DNA of 64,000 nt from Haliovirga abyssi (GTDB lineage: Bacteria > Fusobacteriota > Fusobacteriia > Fusobacteriales > Haliovirgaceae). Below are positions 1-8,305 of this stretch, piece by piece (the first letter of the stretch is position 1; every line of letters begins with the position of its first letter). Location of the stretch: the NCBI RefSeq assembly GCF_030295325.1, contig NZ_AP027059.1, positions 620,001-684,000 of the forward strand, given 5' to 3'. A model generated the notes under the pieces. It worked only from the letters and a program-made list of their open reading frames with translations, did not search any database and had not been told where the DNA came from. Position numbers and translations under genes: made by a program.

Positions 1-1
1 T

Positions 2-466
2 AGTACAGGGAAATTAATAAGCGATAAAGTGGAAACTGAATATAAGGGTAAGCCAAGATCTATAGGAGAGAAAATTTTAATAATTAAAAGTGATGGTGAA
101 AATTTATATGTAGCTTTTAATACAGATGAGGATAGATATCCAGGTGGAAATATTTTGTGTATAGATAAAAATAGTCTAGTTGTAAAAAGTCATAAACATA
201 TAAATGGATATTTTATAAGTGATTTTAAAATTTTAAAAGATAATATTATATTTTCAACAAAAACAACAGTTAGACGAATTTTAAATGTTGGAATTGATAA
301 TAGAAATACTATATTTGTTTATGATAAAAATAGTTATAACATGAAATTTATGAAAAATGTAACAAGTGAAAAAATAGATATTTATAATAATGATAACTAT
401 TTATATATATTAGGTTATAGTTTAGATGATTATAATTGTGAAATAGAGCAAATAGAAATTTATTAA
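2..466 (+). CDS. C-terminal part of a beta-propeller-like protein (5' end outside window)
   Basis: The frame is open to the left edge, so this is the tail of a longer gene. The GTG at 29 has no ribosome binding site and is probably internal. The visible protein is about 154 residues of alternating short hydrophobic strands and polar turns (for example LYVAFN, NILCID, YFISDFKI, NIIFST, LYILGYS), as in beta-propeller or WD-like repeat proteins. There is no enzyme motif, and the function is unknown. The next gene is 181 bases downstream, beyond an inverted-repeat element, so the two need not share an operon. The frame is certain; the fold is inferred from the strand pattern only. Confidence 0.6.
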   Translation, partial: STGKLISDKVETEYKGKPRSIGEKILIIKSDGENLYVAFNTDEDRYPGGNILCIDKNSLVVKSHKHINGYFISDFKILKDNIIFSTKTTVRRILNVGIDNRNTIFVYDKNSYNMKFMKNVTSEKIDIYNNDNYLYILGYSLDDYNCEIEQIEIY

Positions 467-506
467 ATTAGGGAAATTAAAAGTTAATGACAAAAGTTTA
501 TTTTGA

Positions 507-625
507 CAGACCTCATTCCTTGTTGTCGTTTTCTCCTAACTTAGGAGAAAACTATAGCGTGGATATTGGGTTTATTGTTTTGCACCATTCTCCTAAGATA
601 GGAGAAGGGCTGGGGATGAGGTCTG
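507..625. repeat. Inverted-repeat (MITE-like) element between genes
   Basis: The outer arms CAGACCTCAT (507-516) and ATGAGGTCTG (616-625) are exact reverse complements. Two short inner palindromes lie at 531-549 (TTCTCCTAA-C-TTAGGAGAA) and 588-606 (TTCTCCTA-AGA-TAGGAGAA). The whole 119-base stretch can fold into a branched hairpin. It has no coding frame and is less AT-rich than the flanks. This layout is typical of small non-autonomous repeats. No second copy was seen in the window, so mobility is only inferred. Confidence 0.6.
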
Positions 626-647
626 ATTAAAATTAAGGAGTCGTATT

Positions 648-1538
648 ATGAAAAAATTTTTAATATTTGGATTTTTTATACTAAATTTAACAATTGCATT
701 TTCTAAAGATACAAATTTTTACAATCTAGAGTTTTGGAAAAAGTTAGAAAAAGTAGATTATCCAATTGTTTTTATACATGGGATAGGTGGAGGATTTAAA
801 AACTGGGATATAGCAGCAACTTTAGTTTCAAATGAAAATTATTATGAGATGAGATATTTAGATGGTAAAGGATTATTTCATAACTATTTCCCAGAAAATC
901 AAAATAAAAGTAAAAAGCCATGGGTTTGGAATGTATCATATTATACAATGAATCCACTAAAAGAATCTATAGAAGGAGATTTAACTACTTATGCAAAACG
1001 ATTAGAAGAGATTATTGAAAAAATAAAGCTAATAACTGGAAAAGAAAAAGTAGTTTTAATTGCTCACAGTATGGGCGGCCTTGTAGCTAGGAAATATATG
1101 ACATTAAACGATAAAAACTGGGATAGTGTATATAAAATATTAACGGTAGGAACACCAAATATAGGAGTTTCTACATCTGTTCCAATAGTTGGACAATTGA
1201 GAGATTTAGGTATGAATAATAGTTTTCAAAAAGATATGAATAAAGTTTGGTATTCCAAAGATTATAAGAAAAAATGGGGAGTAGTTGGAGGAGTAGAAAC
1301 AAAATTATGGATTAATTATAAAAATAATAAGTTTGCAACTGACTTAGCTGGAATTGGATATGTAGAAATAAGATCTTCAATACCAAATGGCGAATGGAAA
1401 GAAGCGGTAAGAGAGTTAAATAGAGCAAAGTATAATACAAAGAATTATGGATTTAGAATAGCGGTATCAGATAACCATATGGGACTGTTATATAACAAAG
1501 GAACTTTAGAAGGAATAGTTTGGGCTATAAAAAAATAA
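648..1538 (+). CDS. Exported alpha/beta-hydrolase, lipase/esterase type
   Basis: A 296-residue protein with a signal peptide over about residues 1-20 (MKKF, a hydrophobic core, then AFSK), so it acts outside the cytoplasm. The mature part is an alpha/beta-hydrolase: oxyanion-hole motif FIHGIGGG at about 42-49, nucleophile elbow AHSMGG with Ser141, and a likely catalytic histidine at about 277 in DNHMG. The HSMGG elbow followed by LVARKYM is typical of triacylglycerol lipases and PGAP1-like esterases that release acyl chains. The substrate cannot be read from the sequence. The start has an AAGGAG site, and the gene ends at a strong terminator that overlaps the next promoter. Confidence 0.8.
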   Translation: MKKFLIFGFFILNLTIAFSKDTNFYNLEFWKKLEKVDYPIVFIHGIGGGFKNWDIAATLVSNENYYEMRYLDGKGLFHNYFPENQNKSKKPWVWNVSYYTMNPLKESIEGDLTTYAKRLEEIIEKIKLITGKEKVVLIAHSMGGLVARKYMTLNDKNWDSVYKILTVGTPNIGVSTSVPIVGQLRDLGMNNSFQKDMNKVWYSKDYKKKWGVVGGVETKLWINYKNNKFATDLAGIGYVEIRSSIPNGEWKEAVRELNRAKYNTKNYGFRIAVSDNHMGLLYNKGTLEGIVWAIKK

Positions 1539-1540
1539 AA

Positions 1541-1576
1541 GCAAAAAAACAGTTGACAATGCAACTGTTTTTTTGC
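1541..1576 (+). terminator. Rho-independent terminator overlapping the marR promoter
   Basis: Perfect 15-bp stem (1541-1555 with 1562-1576) around a six-base loop, ending in a seven-T run inside the stem. It stands directly behind the lipase stop codon. The same bases contain the -35 box and the first operator half-sites of the following marR gene, so the stem has a double role. Confidence 0.8.
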
Positions 1577-1598
1577 TACAATAGTTGCATACACAACT
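1551..1598 (+). promoter_or_regulatory. marR promoter with two matching operator palindromes
   Basis: The -35 box TTGACA (1553-1558) and -10 box TACAAT (1577-1582) are 18 bases apart. Two palindromes of identical design, AGTTG-N6-CAACT, lie at 1551-1566 (covering the -35) and 1583-1598 (just after the -10). Their centres are 32 bases apart, about three helical turns, so two repressor dimers could bind the same face. MarR proteins usually repress their own promoter through such palindromes, so this is very likely the autorepression site for the marR-MATE pair. Confidence 0.75.
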
Positions 1599-1611
1599 AA
1601 AGGAGGGCAAG

Positions 1612-2058
1612 ATGAATATTGCAAAAAATTCTCTTGGCAGACAAATATCAAGAATAGCTTTTAAATTAAGAGAGTATATTAATAGTGAATTGAAGGATTA
1701 TAATATTAGTGGAGGAAAAATCCATTTTTTAATGAAAATTCAAAATGAAGATGGAATGTGTCAAGAAAAGTTAACAGAGATTTTAAAAGTGGATAAAGCA
1801 ACAACAGGTAGAGCGATAAAAAAACTTGTAGATTTAGGATATGTCACAAGAATAAAAGATGAAAAGGATAAAAGATATTATAGATTACATCTAACTGAAT
1901 CAGGAAAAAACATTGCGAATATAGGTAAAAAAGTATTAAAAGAAACAAGCGAGATGTTAGAGAGTGGATTTGAAGATGAGGAAAAAATAGTCATTCGAAA
2001 ATTACTAAGTAAAATAAATATTAATTTAGAGACAGCACGAGGAGGACAAAATGAATAA
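1612..2058 (+). CDS. MarR-family transcriptional regulator
   Basis: A 148-residue MarR-type repressor. The start chosen is the ATG at 1612, which follows AGGAGGG; an upstream in-frame TTG at 1585 would lie inside the operator. The winged helix-turn-helix spans roughly residues 35-95, with recognition helix KATTGRAIKKLVDLGYV and wing RIKDEKDKRYYRLHLT, and dimerisation helices lie on both sides. It overlaps the MATE gene by 8 bases, so the pair is translationally coupled. The regulator probably senses a drug or phenolic compound and controls the pump through the twin AGTTG-N6-CAACT sites. The ligand is unknown. Confidence 0.9.
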   Translation: MNIAKNSLGRQISRIAFKLREYINSELKDYNISGGKIHFLMKIQNEDGMCQEKLTEILKVDKATTGRAIKKLVDLGYVTRIKDEKDKRYYRLHLTESGKNIANIGKKVLKETSEMLESGFEDEEKIVIRKLLSKININLETARGGQNE

Positions 2059-3406
2059 AAGAAAAGAGATGTTAGCAAAAGAAAATATAGGGAAATTACT
2101 TTTTAAATTATCTATGCCAGCTACAATAGGAATGATAGTTCAAGCGTTATATAATGTTGTAGATACAATATTTGTAGGAAGAGGAGTTGGTACTTTAGGA
2201 ATAGGAGCATTAACAATAGCATTTCCAATACAGATGTTAATAATGGCAATTGCCCAAACATTTGGGATAGGTGGAGCTTCCATGATCTCAAGAGCTTTAG
2301 GAGCTCATGAAGATGAAAAAGCAGAAAATATATTTGGTACAATGATATCTTCGCTAGTTATAATAAGTGTTGTAATAACTGGAGTTGGGTTACTATTTAT
2401 TAATGATATATTAAAAATATTTGGAGCTACAACAACAATTCTTCCATATGCAAGAGATTATATTGGAGTTATTTTTGTTGGAGTTATATTTTCTAATTTT
2501 GCAATGAGTGTTAATAATATAGTAAGATCAGAAGGAAATGCAAAAGTGGCAATGAAGTCTATGTTAATCTCTGCAATAATGAATACGATATTAGATCCTA
2601 TTTTTATATTTGGATTTCATATGGGAGTAAAAGGAGCGGCAATAGCTACAGTTTTATCTCAAATTTTTGTTGTGATTTATTTGATTTATTATTTTTATTC
2701 AGGAAAAAGTATGTTAAGGATTGATTTAAAACATTTTAGAGTTAAATTTGATATATTAAAAGAGATGGTATCTGTAGGAGTAGCATCATTTGCAAGACAG
2801 GTAGCAGGAAGTGTTATGGCGATTATATTAAATAATGAGCTTGGATTTTATGGTGGAGATACATCTATTGCAGCATTTGGTATTGTAAATAGATTTATGA
2901 TGTTTGTATTTATGCCAATGTTTGGAGTAGTGCAAGGAGTACAACCAATAGTTGGATTTAATTATGGTTCTAAAGATTATACAAGAGTAAAAAATGTATT
3001 AAGGCTAGCTATAAAAGTAGTAACTCTTTTTTCAATAGTAGGATTTTTAGTATCTCAACTGTTTTCAGTACAAATTTCCTCTATTTTTACAAAGGATATA
3101 GATCTAATTAATTCTTCTGCATTTGCAGTGAAAATAATTGTAATTGCATTTCCTTTAATAGGTTTTCAAATAATAGGAGGAGGATTTTTCCAATCAATTG
3201 GGAAAGCAAAACCAGCACTGTTTTTAGCTTTAAGTAGACAAGTACTATTTTTAATTCCTCTAGTTATTGTTTTACCAATGTTTTTTAAATTAAATGGAGT
3301 TTGGATTTCGTTTCCACTAGCAGATACAATGGGGTTTATAGTAACTTTTTTTATGTATAAAAGAGAAATTAAAGTGATGACAAAATTAGAAAAAATAAAA
3401 ATATAA
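2051..3406 (+). CDS. MATE-family multidrug/Na+ antiporter
   Basis: A 451-residue integral membrane protein with about 12 hydrophobic helices in two similar halves. The opening (GKLLFKLSMPATIGMIVQALYNVVDTIFVGRGVG) and the EGNAK and GFNYGSKDY segments are typical of NorM/DinF-like MATE exporters, which expel cationic compounds in exchange for Na+ or H+. Its ATG overlaps the end of marR and uses an AGGAGG site inside that gene. Regulation by the neighbouring MarR repressor is the natural reading. The transported compound cannot be deduced. It is the last gene of this operon. Confidence 0.9.
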   Translation: MNKRKEMLAKENIGKLLFKLSMPATIGMIVQALYNVVDTIFVGRGVGTLGIGALTIAFPIQMLIMAIAQTFGIGGASMISRALGAHEDEKAENIFGTMISSLVIISVVITGVGLLFINDILKIFGATTTILPYARDYIGVIFVGVIFSNFAMSVNNIVRSEGNAKVAMKSMLISAIMNTILDPIFIFGFHMGVKGAAIATVLSQIFVVIYLIYYFYSGKSMLRIDLKHFRVKFDILKEMVSVGVASFARQVAGSVMAIILNNELGFYGGDTSIAAFGIVNRFMMFVFMPMFGVVQGVQPIVGFNYGSKDYTRVKNVLRLAIKVVTLFSIVGFLVSQLFSVQISSIFTKDIDLINSSAFAVKIIVIAFPLIGFQIIGGGFFQSIGKAKPALFLALSRQVLFLIPLVIVLPMFFKLNGVWISFPLADTMGFIVTFFMYKREIKVMTKLEKIKI

Positions 3407-3415
3407 AAAAAAAGT

Positions 3416-3444
3416 TTGACAAGATAAAGTTTTTATGATATACT
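3416..3444 (+). promoter_or_regulatory. Promoter of the tRNA-Gly/tRNA-Lys unit
   Basis: TTGACA at 3416-3421 and TATACT at 3439-3444 are separated by 17 bases, giving a near-consensus housekeeping promoter. The predicted start lies a few bases before the tRNA-Gly 5' end at 3458. Confidence 0.75.
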
Positions 3445-3457
3445 TCTTTTGCCTTGA

Positions 3458-3533
3458 GCGGGAATAGCTCAGATGGTAGAGCGTCAGCCTTCCAAGCTGA
3501 ATGTCGCGAGTTCGACCCTCGTTTCCCGCTCCA
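3458..3533 (+). tRNA. tRNA-Gly (anticodon TCC)
   Basis: A 76-base cloverleaf with acceptor stem GCGGGA/TCCCGC, D-arm AGCTCAGATGGTAGAGC, anticodon arm CAGCC-TTCCAAG-CTG reading TCC, T-loop TTCGACC, and an encoded CCA end. It is followed after seven bases by tRNA-Lys. Confidence 0.96.
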
Positions 3534-3540
3534 AGTAAAT

Positions 3541-3617
3541 TGCGCTATTAGCTCAGTTGGTAGAGCACACGACTTTTAATCGTGTTGTCACAGGTTCGAC
3601 CCCTGTATAGCGCACCA
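3541..3617 (+). tRNA. tRNA-Lys (anticodon TTT)
   Basis: A 77-base cloverleaf with acceptor stem TGCGCTA/TAGCGCA, D-arm AGCTCAGTTGGTAGAGC, anticodon stem CACGA/TCGTG around CTTTTAA reading TTT, T-loop TTCGACC, and an encoded CCA. It probably shares a transcript with tRNA-Gly. The rimP promoter begins 22 bases further on. Confidence 0.96.
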
Positions 3618-3639
3618 TTTTTAAAATATTGAAAAAGTA

Positions 3640-3668
3640 TTGAAAGAATCTTTTAAAAGTGTTATAAT
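3640..3668 (+). promoter_or_regulatory. Promoter of the rimP-nusA-infB operon
   Basis: TTGAAA (3640-3645) and TATAAT (3663-3668) are separated by 17 bases. Transcription would begin near 3675, leaving a leader of about 50 bases before rimP. Confidence 0.75.
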
Positions 3669-3684
3669 AGAATAAATTCTTATT

Positions 3685-3710
3685 AAAGTGGGTGAAAACC
3701 CACTTTTTAT
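3685..3710 (+). terminator. Leader hairpin with T-run (candidate attenuator) before rimP
   Basis: AAAGTGGGT (3685-3693) and ACCCACTTT (3698-3706) pair around a GAAA loop and are followed by TTATTTT. It lies downstream of the predicted rimP promoter and upstream of the rimP ribosome binding site. It could therefore stop or slow most transcripts of the nusA operon, rather than only ending the tRNA transcript. Confidence 0.65.
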
Positions 3711-3726
3711 TTTAGGGGGTGAATTT

Positions 3727-4182
3727 ATGGAAATACAAGAACAAATTTTTGCAATTATAGAACCAATTACAGAAGAGATGAAATTAGAACTTGTAGATGT
3801 TGAGTATGTGCAAGATGGAAGTCATCTATTTATAAGAGTTTACATAGACAAAGATGGTGGAGTAGATCTTGATGATTGTGAAAAAGTAAGTAGAGCAGTG
3901 GAAGAAAAAGTTGATTCTATTGTGAAAGATAAGTTTTTTTTAGAAGTATCTTCACCTGGACTAGAGAGACCTTTAAAAAAAGAAAAAGATTTTTCTAGAT
4001 TTGAAGGGGAAAAAGCTTTAATTAGAACAAGACAAAAGATAATGGATAAAAGGAAATTTGAAGGAAGAATAAAAAAATATGAAAATGGAATAATAAATTT
4101 AGAAGTAGAAAATGAAATTATAGAGATAGAATTTAAAAATGTAAAAAAAGCCAATTTGATATTTGAATTTGAAGAAATTTAG
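3727..4182 (+). CDS. rimP: Ribosome maturation factor RimP
   Basis: A 151-residue cytoplasmic protein needed for late assembly of the 30S subunit. The start at ATG 3727 follows AGGGGGTG. The N-terminal alpha/beta domain covers about residues 1-80 with the family signature VEYVQDG..LFIRVYIDKDGGVDLDDCEKVSR. The SPGLERPL motif at about 80-87 leads into an SH3-like C-terminal domain. Length is normal for the family. It is first in rimP-nusA-ylxR-infB-rbfA, a gene order conserved in many bacteria. Confidence 0.95.
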   Translation: MEIQEQIFAIIEPITEEMKLELVDVEYVQDGSHLFIRVYIDKDGGVDLDDCEKVSRAVEEKVDSIVKDKFFLEVSSPGLERPLKKEKDFSRFEGEKALIRTRQKIMDKRKFEGRIKKYENGIINLEVENEIIEIEFKNVKKANLIFEFEEI

Positions 4183-4194
4183 CAGGAGGGAATG

Positions 4195-5265
4195 ATGAAA
4201 GAAAAAGATTTTAAGGCTTTTTTAAATGCCTTATCACAATTAGAAGAAGAAAAAGGTATTGAAAAAGAAAAAATGATAGAAACAGTAGAACAAGCTCTTT
4301 TAGCAGCATATAAAAAAAATTATGGTGAAGAGAAAGAGGCTACTATTAGGATTGACAGAAAAAAAGGGTATGTAAAAGTTTATGCTATAAAAAGAGTTGT
4401 AGACGAATTACCTTCTAATCATGATGAGATTTCTTTGAAAGAAGCAAGGTCTTATGATAAGACAGTCGAAATTGGTGATGAAATTGAGATTGAAGAGAAA
4501 TGTGAAGCGTTTAAAAGAAATGCAATTCAAAATGCAAAACAAATAGTTATCCAAAAAGTAAGAGAGGCAGAAAGAGAAACTCTTTTTTCAGATTTTAAAG
4601 AAAAAGAAGATAGTATTATAACTGGAACAATAAGAAGAATTGATGAAAGAGGAAATGTTTTTATAGAAATTGGATTAAATGAAATATTATTACCAACAAT
4701 AGAACAATCAATAGGAGATGTTTATAGAGTTGGAGAAAGAATAAAAGTATATGTAGCAGGAGTAGAAAAAACTACAAAACATCCTAAAATAATCATATCA
4801 AGAAAAAGACCAGAATTGGTAAAAAAATTATTTGAAATAGAAATTCCAGAGATAGAAGATGGAGTAATAGAAGTGAAATCAATAGCTAGAGAAGCAGGAA
4901 ATAGAAGCAAAGTCGCAGTATATTCAGAAGATATTAATGTTGATACGGTTGGGGCATGTATAGGTCAAAACGGAATGAGAATTAAAGAGGTCGTAAGGGA
5001 ACTAAATGGAGAAAAAATAGATATAGTAAAATGGGTGGAAGATAAAGAGGAATATGTAGCAAATGCTTTAAGTCCGGCGAAAGTAAAATCAGTAAAAATT
5101 ATAGCAGGAGAAGGGGCAAGAGTGATTGTGACACCAGACCAATTATCATTAGCTATTGGGAAAAGTGGTCAAAATGCAAGACTTGCAGCAAAATTAACAG
5201 GAATAAGAGTAGATATAAAAACAGAAGAAAAAAAAGAGGATATAGTGAAAGAAGATGAAGAGTAA
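4195..5265 (+). CDS. nusA: Transcription termination/antitermination factor NusA
   Basis: A 356-residue RNA polymerase-binding factor that modulates pausing, termination and antitermination. Domains in order: NusA N-terminal domain (about 1-125, with a typical NYGEE segment), S1 domain (about 133-200, from ITGTIRRIDERGNVFIEIG), then KH1 and KH2 with IGQNGMRIKEV and IGKSGQNARLAA loops. It ends after KH2, without the acidic repeats of enterobacterial NusA, as in most other bacteria. Two ATGs occur at 4192 and 4195; the second has better spacing from AGGAGGG. The end overlaps ylxR by 11 bases. Confidence 0.95.
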   Translation: MKEKDFKAFLNALSQLEEEKGIEKEKMIETVEQALLAAYKKNYGEEKEATIRIDRKKGYVKVYAIKRVVDELPSNHDEISLKEARSYDKTVEIGDEIEIEEKCEAFKRNAIQNAKQIVIQKVREAERETLFSDFKEKEDSIITGTIRRIDERGNVFIEIGLNEILLPTIEQSIGDVYRVGERIKVYVAGVEKTTKHPKIIISRKRPELVKKLFEIEIPEIEDGVIEVKSIAREAGNRSKVAVYSEDINVDTVGACIGQNGMRIKEVVRELNGEKIDIVKWVEDKEEYVANALSPAKVKSVKIIAGEGARVIVTPDQLSLAIGKSGQNARLAAKLTGIRVDIKTEEKKEDIVKEDEE

Positions 5266-5791
5266 TCCAATAAGAACTTGCGTAGCTTGTAAAGAAACAG
5301 CAGAGAAGGCAACTCTTTTTAAATTAGTAGAGCGAGAAGGAAAATATGTATTAGATGAAAAACATAAAATGGATGGTAGAAGTATATATATATGCAAATC
5401 ACCACTTTGTGTAAAAAAGATTTCAAAAAATAAAAAATATAATATTGATACAGAACTATTATTATTACTTATGAACAAAATAAAAATAGCGAGAAAAGAG
5501 CCAATAAAAGCTTTGAAATCTATAATAAACTCAGGAAAAGTAACATTTGGAATAAAACTTGTACAAGAGCAAGTGGCTAGAAATAAAGCTTCTTTACTTG
5601 TGTTAGCTGAAGATATAAGTAAAAAAAATGAAGAAAAAATAAAATTTGGAATAAAGGATAAAAAAATTCCTATTGTAAAATTTTCGACAAAAGAAGAATT
5701 AGGAGAGTTGTTTGGAAAAGACGAAGTTACTGTTATTGCAATTTTAAATAAAAAAATTGCAGGAGGTTTTTTTAAAGCGTTAGGGAGGTAA
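5255..5791 (+). CDS. YlxR (DUF448) and L7Ae-type RNA-binding domains fused in one protein
   Basis: A 178-residue protein joining two families that are separate genes (ylxR, ylxQ) in Bacillus. Residues 1-75 are YlxR: RTCVACK near the start, DGRSIYIC, and a second cysteine in SPLCVKK. Residues about 85-178 match the L7Ae/L30e fold: ALKSIINSGKVTFGIK, then VLAEDIS, ending VTVIAILNKKIAGGFFK. YlxR has been linked to RNase P (RnpM) and L7Ae proteins bind kink-turn RNA, so a role in RNA maturation or ribosome assembly is inferred. It lies between nusA (11-base overlap) and infB, the usual place for both. Confidence 0.85.
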   Translation: MKSNPIRTCVACKETAEKATLFKLVEREGKYVLDEKHKMDGRSIYICKSPLCVKKISKNKKYNIDTELLLLLMNKIKIARKEPIKALKSIINSGKVTFGIKLVQEQVARNKASLLVLAEDISKKNEEKIKFGIKDKKIPIVKFSTKEELGELFGKDEVTVIAILNKKIAGGFFKALGR

Positions 5792-5795
5792 TAAC

Positions 5796-7814
5796 ATGAC
5801 ACATAAAATAAGAGTGCATGAATTAGCAAAAGAATATGGGATTTCAAATAAAGATTTTTTAGAAAAATTAAATGAGTGGGATATTGCAGTTTCATCTCAT
5901 TTATCAGGATTGACAGAGGAGCAGGTTGAAATAATTAAGAAAAAATTAGATGTTAAAAAAAGTAAAAAAGAAAAAATGAAAGAACAAAAAGAGGAACAAA
6001 GAAAAGCTAAAGAGATGAAAAAAGCCAAAATAGCAGAAGAAAAAGCCAAGGAAGAAGAGTTAAAAGTTATAAACATTTTAAGTGAAATAACAATAAAAGA
6101 GTTAGCAGAAAAAATGAATATTTCGCCTACTGAAATAATTAAAACTTTATTTCTTCAAGGTAAAGCATTTACAATAAATAGTAATATAGAGTTTGAATTA
6201 GTAGAAGAGATAGCAGAATCATATGGATATTTAGTAGAACAAGAAGAAAAAGAAGAAGAAACATATGGTGAGAAATTTAGTTTGGAAATAGAAGATAAAG
6301 AAGAAGAGTTATTAGATAGACCGCCAGTAATAACTGTAATGGGGCATGTTGATCATGGTAAAACTTCGTTATTAGATGCAATAAAAGAGACAACAGTTGC
6401 TGAAGGAGAAGCTGGAGGAATCACTCAAAGAATAGGTGCATATCAAATAATAAAAGATGGACAAAAAATAACATTTATAGATACTCCAGGTCATGAAGCT
6501 TTTACGGAAATGAGAGCTCGTGGAGCAAAAGTTACAGATATAGCAGTATTAGTAGTAGCTGCTGATGATGGAGTTATGCCACAAACAATAGAGGCAATAG
6601 CTCATGCTAAGGAAGCAGAAGTACCTATAATTGTAGCAGTAAATAAAATAGATAAAGATGGAGCTAATCCAATGAGAGTGAAACAAGAACTTTCAGAATA
6701 TGATTTGTTACCAGCTGAATGGGGAGGAACTACAGATTTTGTAGAAATTTCTGCGAAAAAAAGAATTAATTTACAAGATTTATTAGATACAATTGTAGTA
6801 ACAGCTGAAATTTTAGAATTAAAAGCTAATCCTAAAAAAAGAGCAAAAGCAGTTGTTTTAGAATCAAGATTAGACCAACAAAGAGGTCCAGTTGCAGATA
6901 TTTTGATGCAAGAAGGGACTTTGAAAGTAGGAGATACAGTTATAGCAGGAGAATCATATGGTAAAGTAAGAGCTATGACAGATGATAAAGGAAAAAGAAT
7001 AAAAGAAGCATTACCATCTCAACCAGTAGAAATTATAGGGTTTGATAAAGTTCCTGAAGCTGGAGATGTAGTTTATGCAGTTCAAAATGATAAACAAGGT
7101 AAAAAAATAGTTGAACAAATGCAATTAGAAAATAAAGCAAGAGATTATCAACAAAGAGGTCATATAAGTCTTGATAGACTTCATGATAAAATAGAAGGCG
7201 AAGAATTTAAAGAGTTAAAATTAATAATAAAAGCTGATACAAGAGGTTCTGTAGAAGTATTAAAAGAATCTATTTCAAAGTTATCAAATGAAGAAGTTGC
7301 AGTAAAAATAATTTATGCAGCAGCAGGAGCTATATCAGAAGGAGATGTAAAATTAGCAGAAGCATCAGATGCTATTATTATAGGATTTAATGTAAGACCT
7401 TCTACAAAAGCTAGATTAGAAGCTGAAAAAGAAGAAGTTGAAATTAGAAATTATAATGTTATTTATCATTTAACTGAAGAGCTAGCAGAAGCTATAAAAG
7501 GTATGCTTTCGCCTAAATTTAAAGAGGTTTATCAAGGAAGAGTTGAAATAAAAAAAGTATTTAAAATAACAAATGTAGGAAATATAGGTGGAGCAGTTGT
7601 AGTAGATGGATTAATAAAAAGAAATTCTGAAATTAGAGTTTTGAGGAATGGAATAATTGTATATACAGGAGAATTATCTTCATTAAAAAGATTTACTAGT
7701 GATGCAAAAGATGCAATAGTAGGTCAAGAATGTGGAATTGGAATAGCAAACTTTAATGATATAAAAGAGGGCGACATTATAGAAGCTTATATGATGGAAG
7801 AAATTCCTAGATAG
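5796..7814 (+). CDS. infB: Translation initiation factor IF-2
   Basis: A 672-residue GTPase that brings fMet-tRNA to the 30S subunit. An IF2-N helical domain at about 1-55 ([21 protein letters not shown]) is followed by a Lys/Glu-rich coiled segment. A second IF2-N domain at about 95-145 is followed by the G domain, with [16 protein letters not shown] and NKIDKDG motifs starting near residue 180. Domains II, III and the fMet-tRNA-binding C-terminal domain follow. The short charged linker makes it smaller than the E. coli alpha form. It begins 4 bases after ylxR and uses GGGAGG. Confidence 0.97.
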   Translation: MTHKIRVHELAKEYGISNKDFLEKLNEWDIAVSSHLSGLTEEQVEIIKKKLDVKKSKKEKMKEQKEEQRKAKEMKKAKIAEEKAKEEELKVINILSEITIKELAEKMNISPTEIIKTLFLQGKAFTINSNIEFELVEEIAESYGYLVEQEEKEEETYGEKFSLEIEDKEEELLDRPPVITVMGHVDHGKTSLLDAIKETTVAEGEAGGITQRIGAYQIIKDGQKITFIDTPGHEAFTEMRARGAKVTDIAVLVVAADDGVMPQTIEAIAHAKEAEVPIIVAVNKIDKDGANPMRVKQELSEYDLLPAEWGGTTDFVEISAKKRINLQDLLDTIVVTAEILELKANPKKRAKAVVLESRLDQQRGPVADILMQEGTLKVGDTVIAGESYGKVRAMTDDKGKRIKEALPSQPVEIIGFDKVPEAGDVVYAVQNDKQGKKIVEQMQLENKARDYQQRGHISLDRLHDKIEGEEFKELKLIIKADTRGSVEVLKESISKLSNEEVAVKIIYAAAGAISEGDVKLAEASDAIIIGFNVRPSTKARLEAEKEEVEIRNYNVIYHLTEELAEAIKGMLSPKFKEVYQGRVEIKKVFKITNVGNIGGAVVVDGLIKRNSEIRVLRNGIIVYTGELSSLKRFTSDAKDAIVGQECGIGIANFNDIKEGDIIEAYMMEEIPR

Positions 7815-7827
7815 GAAGTGAAAAAAG

Positions 7828-8166
7828 ATGAATAAAAGAAGATTAGCAGGAATAGAAAAAGAGATGGCTAGATTTATAAGTAAGCTATTTTATGAAGAAG
7901 TGAAAAATCCTAAAATAAAAGGATTAGTATCTATTACAAAAGTAAAAGTTACAGAAGATATGAAATTTGCAGATGTATATGTAAGTGTTTTTAATGCAGA
8001 TGCAAAAGAAGTTTTGAAGGGTGTGGAAGAAGTAAAAAGATTTTTAAGAAAAAGAGTAAGCGAAGAGATGAGACTTAGATATGTTCCAGAACTTAGAATA
8101 AAACATGATGATAGTATGGAATATGGAGCTAAAATAGATAAAATATTAAATGATTTGAAACATTAA
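7828..8166 (+). CDS. rbfA: Ribosome-binding factor A
   Basis: A 112-residue KH-type protein that binds immature 30S subunits near helix 1 of 16S rRNA. It matches the family in length and in its central KVTEDMKFADVYVSVF and C-terminal RYVPELRIKHDDS segments. It is the last gene of the rimP-nusA-infB operon, 13 bases behind infB. No clear terminator follows; a small hairpin repeat lies 55 bases downstream. Confidence 0.95.
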   Translation: MNKRRLAGIEKEMARFISKLFYEEVKNPKIKGLVSITKVKVTEDMKFADVYVSVFNADAKEVLKGVEEVKRFLRKRVSEEMRLRYVPELRIKHDDSMEYGAKIDKILNDLKH

Positions 8167-8221
8167 ACTGTTTGTAAAGTTTAGTTTTGAAAATATATAT
8201 AATAATAGAAAAAATAAATAA

Positions 8222-8243
8222 GGGCGAACACAGGGGTTCGCCC
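8222..8243. repeat. Short hairpin repeat (family C)
   Basis: GGGCGAAC (8222-8229) and GTTCGCCC (8236-8243) pair around ACAGGG. Its GC-rich composition is unlike the surroundings. Related copies with the same loop or arms lie at 16308-16337 and 16409-16430. Confidence 0.65.
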
Positions 8244-8305
8244 CTACGGAGATGAAAATATAAAAAACATTTTATATTAGTAATAATTGTTTTGGGGAGA
8301 ATAAA

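Noticed and set aside
5194-5895. Long open frame on the minus strand opposite nusA-ylxR-infB
   Set aside because: It has no ribosome binding site, a low-complexity Phe/Ser/Leu-rich translation and lies opposite well-supported genes. It arises from A-rich codons on the other strand.
8167-8305. Promoter for recJ
   Set aside because: TATAAT-like bases near 8198 lack a -35 box at acceptable distance (a TTGTAA lies 20 bases away), so no promoter was called.
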